This document shows positions 57,506 to 64,000 of a stretch of 64,000 bases of DNA, in pieces. The stretch is from Lotus japonicus. Taxonomy: Eukaryota; Streptophyta; Magnoliopsida; Fabales; Fabaceae. A program made the position numbers and the translations under genes. The stretch is taken from contig NC_080043.1 of NCBI RefSeq assembly GCF_012489685.1, positions 84,832,292 through 84,896,291 of the forward strand, written 5' to 3'. Position 1 is the first letter of the stretch; each line of letters begins with the position of its first letter. Below the pieces are notes generated by a model. It was given only the letters and a program-made list of their open reading frames with translations. It had not been told where the DNA came from and searched no databases.

Positions 57506-58610
57506 TTACTCTAGTACTCCTTTTCCGGCTATTGTTTGTGGGTCCTCCGGCGGCCCAGCCTCCTGCGATGGAGTTAACACTGACCGGGTTAGTCCCGTGA
57601 TGTCTCTACACCTCGTCTTGACCGTGTCGGTCAGGGCTTCTGCGTCGGTCGGGGCTTCTGCGTCGGGCGGGGCTGGTGCGACGACCGGAGCTCCTGCGGC
57701 GATCGGGGTTCCTATGACGATTGGGGCTCCTGTGACGAGGAGGGGTTCGGGCTGGTGTCTGGTTGGAGTCCGAGCTAGTTGCCTTGGCGGGGTCCGAGCC
57801 CGGTGCCTTGGAGGAGTTGGGGACCGCGACCGAGGGAGGTCTCCCGAGGAGAGTGCGACGTACTTTGATAGTCTTCCGGTCCTGACCAGTTCTTCGACCT
57901 TGTCCTTTAGGTTCAGGCACTCGTCCGTGTTGTGGTCGGGGCTGTCTTGGAACTCACAGAATCTCTTGGAGTCCAGCTTGTCCCCCCGCGTGAGCAACAG
58001 AGGGGGTTTGTCTCTGAGATCGGAAGAGGCCCTTTCCCTCAGAATACGGGATAGGGAAGAGTTCAGAGGAGTGTAGCTATCATACTTCCTTCGCTTCGGT
58101 TTCTTGTCGTCCGAGTTCTTGCGGCAGGATTCTCGATCCAGTTTCGCTTTGCCCGGGTCTTTGGCTTTCTCGGGGGCCCTGTGGGCGGGTGTCTGGTTGG
58201 AAGACCTTAGAGTAGCCGCTTCCTCCATGTTGATGTATTTCTCTGATCGGATCTGGAATTCTTCAAGGGATTTTGCTTTTTTCCCGTCCAGGGAGGTTAA
58301 GAAAGGACCAGGTCGGAGAGCCGTCCTTACTAGGATCAGCCGGACCTGGGGGAGTAGGTCTGGGATTTCTCCTGCTTCCTTGTTGAAGCAATTGACGAAA
58401 GCCTTCAGGGACTCTTTCTCGCCCTGCTTAACCAAGGCAAGGGTCTCTTCCGATTTTGGGATGCTCCTCACTGAAGAATACTGAGCGAGGAAACACGACA
58501 TGACTCCGTCCCAACTGTGTAGGGAGTTGCTGGGGAGGTTCTGGAACCTGTTCATGGGGCCCTTCCCCAAGCTCAACGGGAAGCAGCGGCAGTAGATCGG
58601 GTCGCTAGCC
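57506..58610 (-). pseudogene. Tat gypsy gag, N-terminally truncated
   Basis: The frame is open from the junction near 58610 to 57506, with the first internal Met at 58576. The product begins inside the capsid domain (SDPIYCRCFPLSLGKGP, then ALVKQGEKESLKAFVNCFN), so the N-terminal part and the leader are missing. A zinc-knuckle-like CEFQDSPDHNTDEC lies in the middle, with the Gly of the usual GH step replaced by Asp. An Ala/Pro/Asp low-complexity tail follows. It would have formed the capsid. Confidence 0.85.
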
Positions 58611-58616
58611 CCTGCT

Positions 58617-58822
58617 TAACCGACCCTGTTGTCGTCTCACCGGTGGTGATCGTCCTAGAGGGTAATCGGTTCACATCATTGCCCTGGAAGGGAAGCCCCA
58701 GGTGGGTGCTCGTCACTTCTTGGTGACCGTCCAGGATCTAACCACCGTCATGGCGGTTGCCCCCAGGTGGTATCCGTCCCAGTTCTTGTCTTGGTCGTCC
58801 GTACTCAGGGCTTCCCAGAACA
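58617..58822 (-). repeat. 5' LTR remnant of the Tat gypsy element
   Basis: The first 206 bp of the LTR on the minus strand (TGTTCTGGGAAGCC onward), matching 22134-22339. It then joins gag directly, so the rest of the LTR, the primer site, the leader and the gag start are deleted. Confidence 0.85.
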
Positions 58823-58827
58823 CAAAC

Positions 58828-58993
58828 ACGACCCAGAATTGAAAATTCTAGTGAATTTGATTCCAGGTGAGAAAAAAGTGATTTTGCAGAGAATCAGAGA
58901 TGCGAAGATTTTATTTATCATTACTTTCATCCTTTAACAACAAAACTCTAGGAAAGGAAATTTATTCATCATCATTTTTTACATTCTTTCACC
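58828..58993. other. Host DNA between the gypsy and the LINE
   Basis: AT-rich DNA, the direct continuation of the host sequence that stops at 18777. No gene was seen. ATTCTTTCACC at 58983-58993 may be the left LINE target duplication. Confidence 0.5.
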
Positions 58994-61107
58994 ATCTTCA
59001 TTCTTCCATAACAAAAACCCAGAAAATTAAATTTATTCACTATGATAAGTACTTGGGAGGGCAGAACCGCGGGAAGCGGAATGTATTAAGGGCATCATTT
59101 CGTCCTATGAACGAGCTTCTGGTCAGATGATAAACCTTGACAAGTCAATGCTTTCGGTGAGCCGAAATGTGCATGGTAATAAATTTTATGAGCTTAAACA
59201 GCTTTTGGGTGTTCAGGCAGTAGAAAGCTTTGATAAGTACTTGGGATTACCTACTATCATAGGGAAGTCTAAGACGCAGATTTTTTAACTTTGTTAAGGA
59301 AAGAGTTTGGAATAAGCTGAAAGGTTGGAAGGAGAAGGCCCTCTCTAGAGCGGGTCGTAGGTTCTTATTAAAGCAGTTGTGCAAGCAATTCCTTCTTATG
59401 TGATGTCCTGCTTTGTTCTGCCAGATGGCTTGTGTGATCAAATTGAGGGGATGGTGTCTAGGTTCTTTTGGGGTGGTGATGTTTCCCGTCGTGGTAAGCA
59501 TTGGCTTAAATGGAGGAAGTTATGTCGCTCTAAGCGGGATGGTGGGCTTGGTTTCAGAGATTTCAAGTTATTTAACTCTGCTCTTGTAGCAAAGAATTAG
59601 TGGCGGATTTATACATCCCCGGATTCACTTCTTGCTAGGGTGTTCAAAGCGGTGTACTTCTGTAAGGGTAATTTGCTTGATGCTAAGCGGGGTTCATGCC
59701 CGAGCTATGCTTGGTCTAGTATTTGGGGTGTGTGTTGGATTTTCCAAGAGGGTGGTATGTGGAAAGTTGGGAATGGTGAGAGGATTAATATCTGGCGAGA
59801 TGCTTGTCTTCCAAATAGACCTCCAGTGCACTGTAATTGGCGTGTTGTTCATGACTATGGTATTCAGAAAGTGTCTCATTTGATTTCTTATCTCCATGGT
59901 GGTTGGAATCGGACTTTACTTGATATGATTTTTCCTCTACTGATTGTTGCTTCAATTCTAGCTATCCTTTTGGCTACCAACCGGGGAGAGGATGTTTTAT
60001 TCTGGCCCATGGCTCAGGATGGTTTTTACACAACAAAGCTTGGATATAGGTTTGTGTCGAAGCACCAGCATGTTGGGGTGGCATCATCTTCTTCTAAAGT
60101 GTTTTATCCTCCTGATTTCTGGTCTAAAATTTGGGGTTCCAATGCTCTACCTCGTTGCAAGGAGGTGGTTTGGAGAGCGTGCTTGTCTGTTCTTCCGGTT
60201 CGTGTCCTGTTGAGAGCTTGTGGGATGGAGGTGTCCACGGAATGCCCGTTTTCTGCTGATCATGAGGAGTTTGTGGCTCATGTTTTGTTGTTGTGTGAGG
60301 CAGTTAGAGGTTGCTGGTTTGCATCAAATCTTGGAGTCTGTTGGGATCCTTCGTCCTCTTCTTTTGGAGATGCGATGCAAGCTTTAGTGTCGGCCATGGA
60401 TGCAGAGGATGTGGGGCGGGTTTGTGCTATGATCTACGCTCTATGGGAGGCACGCAACCGAGTGATCTTTGATGGACAACCTTTTGATCTGGGACGGGTG
60501 CTGCAGCGGGCTCAAGGGCTGCTAGCAGATGAAGGAGCAGCTTCAGTTCAGTTGCGGAGAGCTCCGGTGATGCATTCGACATGGCAACGGCCGAGTTGTT
60601 GTGTCTATAAGGTTAATTTTGATGCAGCTATGTCCCAGGATGGAGTAGCAGGGTTTGGCATGGTGGTGCGCGACGAGGAAGGGGCTGCTTTCGCTGCTGC
60701 TACAGCTTCTAGTTTCTATGCTCTCTCGGAGGCCGTTGGTGAGGTGATGAGGCTTCGTTGGGCTATGTCTTTGGCGGTTGATTTGGGTTTTCGTTCAGTA
60801 TGCTTGGAGACGGATTGTTTGCAGCTGTTTGAAGTTTGGAAGAAGGGTGGTGTGGGTCGCTCTTACCTAGCCACATTGGTGCAGGAAGCTCGTTCTTTAT
60901 CTAGTTTTTTTGATGTTGTTAATTTGTCTTTTATTCGTCGTACTGGTAATTGTGTTGTTGATTTTTTTTAGCTTGTAATGCTGTGTCTTTTGGCCGTTGT
61001 GTTTAGGTGGAGGATGTTCCACCGGGCCTTGTGTCGCTTGTAAACGCGGATTTGTTGGCCTCTGCGCCTTTGGTTTAATTTAATTCTGATTGCATTGTTC
61101 AAAAAAA
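58994..61107 (+). mobile_element. 5'-truncated L1-type LINE with A-tail
   Basis: Contains only the 3' half of ORF2. It ends in an A-run (61100-61107), and ATTCTTTCACC recurs at 58983-58993 and directly after the A-run, a plausible 11-bp target duplication. The first 60 bp or so are not recognisable LINE. TGATAAGTACTTGGGA occurs at about 59042 and again at 59230, hinting at a rearranged 5' junction. Confidence 0.75.
59060..61077 (+). pseudogene. LINE ORF2 C-terminal part: RT thumb, zf-RVT, RNase H
   Basis: The RT end is recognisable (GIISSYERASGQMINLDKS, then KYLGLPTIIGKSK). It is followed by the conserved AIPSYVMSCFVLP and FFWGG region, the zf-RVT-type region (FWSKIWGSNALPRCKEVVWRA) and a C-terminal RNase H (VNFDAAMSQDG, SEAVGEVMRLRWA, LETDCLQLF) with its D, E, D residues. 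Breaks are a T-run frameshift at 59280-59288, another near 59365, a TAG at 59598-59600, and a T-run shift at 60962-60969. The block 59640-60971 is open for 443 codons. Confidence 0.88.
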
Positions 61108-62559
61108 ATTCTTTCACCTTTTGATTAAGAAATATGTTTTTTATTCATATATTACTTTTGCAAGATTATAATTAAATTGCTAAAATTAGTAAGAACTATT
61201 TTTGATTCAAAGAAAGGTAGCAAGTTACTTGTAAAATTAAGATTTGGTCATGTCTATTTGCTTCCTCTCAATCTCACAATAAAACAATGTAGTATATAAT
61301 ATGTTAATTTTAAAAAGTACATATATATTGAATGATAAAAGAATACTGCAATTAAAAAAGCAGTAGAATAAAAAAACAAAGCAGTTGGAATAAACACAAT
61401 AGTTCCACCAACTCAAACATATATAGTCAAACTTAAATTTACAGAAGACCTAAATTTCTCATTCAAACTAAAAACTATTTTATATTTGTATCATAAATTT
61501 AAAAACTGTTGATTCAAAATGAATACTTTTGTATCCATATGTCAAATTTAACACATTTATTTTTAAATTGAATATAAATTACGGTAAAAATAATAATTTA
61601 TTATAAGATTACATTCCAAATGTAAATATGTTACAACTATTTTCCCGGACATTGCACGTGTATTGCACGGGTTAATAATATTTTTCGGTTATTATCAATA
61701 ATCATTGTTGTCGTAAAATAACCGTAACATTTTAGTTTAATGTAAAAAGCTTGAAATTTAAAAGTTAATCTTTAATTTAATTTAAATTTATTTATTTTAT
61801 GACATTCATCAGTGTTAAATTATAAGGAGTTCTTTTTGAACATAAATTATATGGAGTTAACTGTTGACCTAAATTTTTATCATAAATTTAAAAAGTGTTG
61901 ATTCAAAATGAATACTTTTGTAAATTTACAGAAGACCTAAATTTCTCATTTGAGTTGACTGGATTTGAGTTTGAGTTTGAGTTTTGCCTGTTACTGTAAT
62001 AATTAATGGATTTGGGTTTGGTATTAGTTAAATCCGTGCCCATACCCGCCCGAACCCAAACTCAAAGATACCCGAAACATAAAATTACAAAAAAATCCTC
62101 ATATATATATATATATATATATATAAACTTTGTTATTAGTGTTTGATGATTAATTGTACTTTTGTATGTTTGAGAAAGTAAGCTCTAAACTATTGTTGTC
62201 TCACTTTGGTGATGGATGAGGATGATGAATAGTATTTTATTTCTTTCAATGAATTTAACTTTTTTTTTAATGAAAGAAGATTTCGAATCGAGTTGTGGGA
62301 CGGGTTGCTATTTCACGTAAGTAATGTGTTTGGGTTTGAGTTTCGGGTAAATTCGAAACCCAATGGGTTTGGGCATGTATTTCATTTTATCGCTTATAAG
62401 GGTTTGTGTTTGGGTTCTGAAATTTGGGTTTGGGTTCGATAATTGTAAAACCTGTGTCCGATCCTACCTGTTGCCATCCCTATATTTGTGCCTATTTTTT
62501 TGTGAATGCACCTCTATGTAAAATAATGATAAGAATTAACTACAGGACTAGTTGTATTT
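61108..62559. other. AT-rich intergenic DNA with (TA)n and GGGTTT-rich patch
   Basis: No gene was seen. A (TA)n run lies at 62100-62125. Repeated GGGTTTGGG and CCCGAACCC motifs at 61950-62460, and GTTGCCATCCCTA near 62472, resemble the right end of a hAT-like element whose left end was not found. Confidence 0.5.
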
Positions 62560-63527
62560 TGACTTCCTAAAATTGAATTTATAATTAGTTTTAGTTGAGT
62601 TCTGTTTATTGGATTTTGACTATTGGCCCATTTATATTTAATATAAATAAATATATATATACACACACATTAAAATGATAAGAAGTAATTAAATAATATA
62701 TTGATTAACTTTTCAAATGTTACCAAATATACATATCTTTTTTTGAAATCACCAAAGGCATATCTTGATGTCCTCTAAATATTTTTTTTTTTGAAATTCC
62801 TCTAAAATGGAACTATAATTAAGTGGGTATTTATCATTAATTGAATTTTATTTACTATATGACAACTATACACAATTTTTGTGTGAATAGAGCTCTATAT
62901 ATGAAAACGAAGTAATTAAATAGTAGTATATTGATTACCTAAAAAAGAGAAATATATTTAAGTGGATATTTATTTATTATTTAATTTTTTTATTGTAAGA
63001 CAACTTTATGCCTTCTTTTTGTGAATACATCAATATGGAACTATAATTAAGTTGGTATTTATTTGTTAATTGAATTCTTTTTATTGTATAACAGTTATAG
63101 GCCCATTTTTATGAATAAAAAAGTATGTAAGACTTTAAGAAATGATTAAATAATTTCCTCATTGCCTAAAAATGTACGATAATGAAGTTGGTATTTATTT
63201 TAATTGAATTCGGCTTATCGTATGACAATTGACAACTACATGGCCTTGTTTTTGTGAATACATTTATATGTATTAATCAAAAGAGAAATAACGAGAAATT
63301 ATATTGGATTCGTATAAAATCAAACTACAATTGAGTGTGTTTTTTTATTTTTAATTCAATTATAGTTATTGTATGAAAAATATATGCCTATTTTTCGTGA
63401 ATACATATTTGTATTAAATCGGTAAGAAATAATTAAATAGTAACTTAATTTCCAAAAAGTATAACTATAATTAAGTGAGTATTTATTTTTTATTTGAATT
63501 CTATTTATTGTCTGACAAATATATGTC
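62560..63527. repeat. Degenerate AT-rich tandem repeat, about six units
   Basis: Blocks ATAATTAAGTGGGTATTTAT, TTGAATTCTATTTATTGTATGACAA and TTTTTGTGAATACAT recur in the same order at irregular spacing of about 140-190 bp, heavily diverged. No coding frame. It ends exactly where the second LINE begins. Confidence 0.65.
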
Positions 63528-63529
63528 CA

Positions 63530-64000
63530 AAGAAGATAATTTCTGAAAATCAATTTGCCTTCACACGAGGACGACAAATTTCTGAATGTATCTTTATTGC
63601 TTCGGAAGTGATGGATTTGTTGAACAAAAGGGAGGGAGGGGGCTTCCTTCTCAAATTAGATTTTGCCAAGGCTTACGATAGTGTGGAATGGAAGTTCCTC
63701 TTGGATACCATGGAAGCAATGAACTTTGGACCAAAATGGCTAAGTTGGATCAGATGTTGTATCACGACAGCCTCAATTTCCATTCTCGTGAATGGATCCC
63801 CCTCGGACTTCTTCGCCATTGAGAGGGGATTAAGACAAGGTGATCCGCTTTCGCCCCTACTCTTCAACATTTGTGTGAATGGTTTGTTGTGCATGCTTAA
63901 TCAATTGCTAGGGGATCAGTTGTTTAGTGGCGTTCGAATTGGAGATGATATTGCTCTAAATCATCTCCAATTCGCGGATGACACGCTATTCTTCTGTGAG
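63530..64000 (+). CDS. LINE reverse transcriptase, partial, runs off the window
   Basis: An open frame of 157 codons without a stop, beginning KKIISENQFAFTRGRQISEC and ending at the window edge. It carries RT motifs in order: LLKLDFAKAYDSVEW (first catalytic Asp), ERGLRQGDPLSPLLF, and FADDTLFF (catalytic DD). This is the L1-type non-LTR RT that copies element RNA at the nick. The 5' half of ORF2 (endonuclease) is absent, because the element starts abruptly at 63530 after AT repeats. Its own start codon is not present, so it is a fragment even though the visible part is unbroken. Confidence 0.9.

Larger units (their letters stand above)
18783..58822 (-). mobile_element. Tat-type Ty3-gypsy retrotransposon, expanded by nested insertions
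   Basis: The outermost element of a nested stack. It is flanked by CAAAC on both sides (18778-18782 and 58823-58827). In minus orientation the LTR begins TGTTCTGGGAAGCCC (58822 and 22339) and ends CCAGATCA (18783). Subtracting six first-level insertions and their duplications leaves about 9.6 kb. Order along the minus strand is truncated 5' LTR, gag, protease, RT, RNase H, a second RNase H, integrase, an antisense gene, purine tract, 3' LTR. The second RNase H and the antisense ORF are hallmarks of the Tat lineage. Pol is broken by stops and frameshifts and has catalytic substitutions, so it is inactive. Confidence 0.88.

Noticed and set aside
61640..61680. Helitron-like 3' end (GCACGTGTATTGCACGGG)
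   Set aside because: The stem is imperfect and no CTRR follows at the right distance. No matching 5' end was found.
61950..62480. Possible hAT-like element with GGGTTTGGG/CCCGAACCC motifs
   Set aside because: Only a right-end-like sequence (GTTGCCATCCCTA) is visible. No left terminus or duplication was found.

Overview
The window is plant nuclear DNA, most likely from a dicot and plausibly a legume. The evidence is one intron-containing plant cell-wall gene (an XTH9-type xyloglucan endotransglucosylase/hydrolase), AT-rich intergenic DNA, and a dense set of plant transposon lineages: Sirevirus-type and other Ty1-copia, Tat-type Ty3-gypsy, hAT, Helitron, MITEs and L1-type LINEs. The legume placement is inferred from the element types and is not proven.

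Layout. Positions 1-5100 are AT-rich intergenic DNA with a Tourist-like MITE (1311-1693). The XTH9-like gene (5346-6906, + strand, three exons) is the only clearly intact host gene. About 380 bp after its stop codon a non-autonomous Helitron begins (7289-18129). It starts with TC and ends with a 7-bp-stem hairpin plus CTAG. It carries gene-like fragments of unknown origin, a decayed copia element with 150-bp LTRs (9067-14116, target duplication AATCT) and a Stowaway-like MITE.

From 18783 to 58822 lies a single Tat-type Ty3-gypsy element in minus orientation, bounded on both sides by the 5-bp duplication CAAAC and swollen to 40 kb by nested insertions. From left to right these are: a hAT transposon (19042-21907), a Sirevirus-like copia element (22499-30194, duplication AGCGG), a small hAT-like element (30251-31165), a second, young Sirevirus (31623-43811, duplication GGTGA), a large probable solo LTR (44825-49763, duplication TTCCC) that itself contains a TIR transposon, another solo LTR and a MITE, and one more solo LTR (50550-52350, duplication GTCAC). 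Removing these leaves about 9.6 kb: a truncated 5' LTR, gag, protease, reverse transcriptase with two RNase H domains, integrase, a convergent antisense gene, and the 3' LTR.

From 58994 to 61107 is a 5'-truncated LINE. It is followed by AT-rich DNA, a degenerate AT-rich repeat (about 62560-63527) and the start of a second LINE that runs off the window.

How the parts relate. XTH9 acts alone in wall remodelling. Everything else is mobile DNA, nearly all broken by stops and frameshifts. The youngest-looking large element is the second Sirevirus, whose LTRs differ at about ten positions by hand count. It keeps an open gag, a nearly open pol and a long env-position ORF. It also carries an intact antisense 130-codon coiled-coil ORF with its own TATA box, which is the most unusual coding feature in the window.
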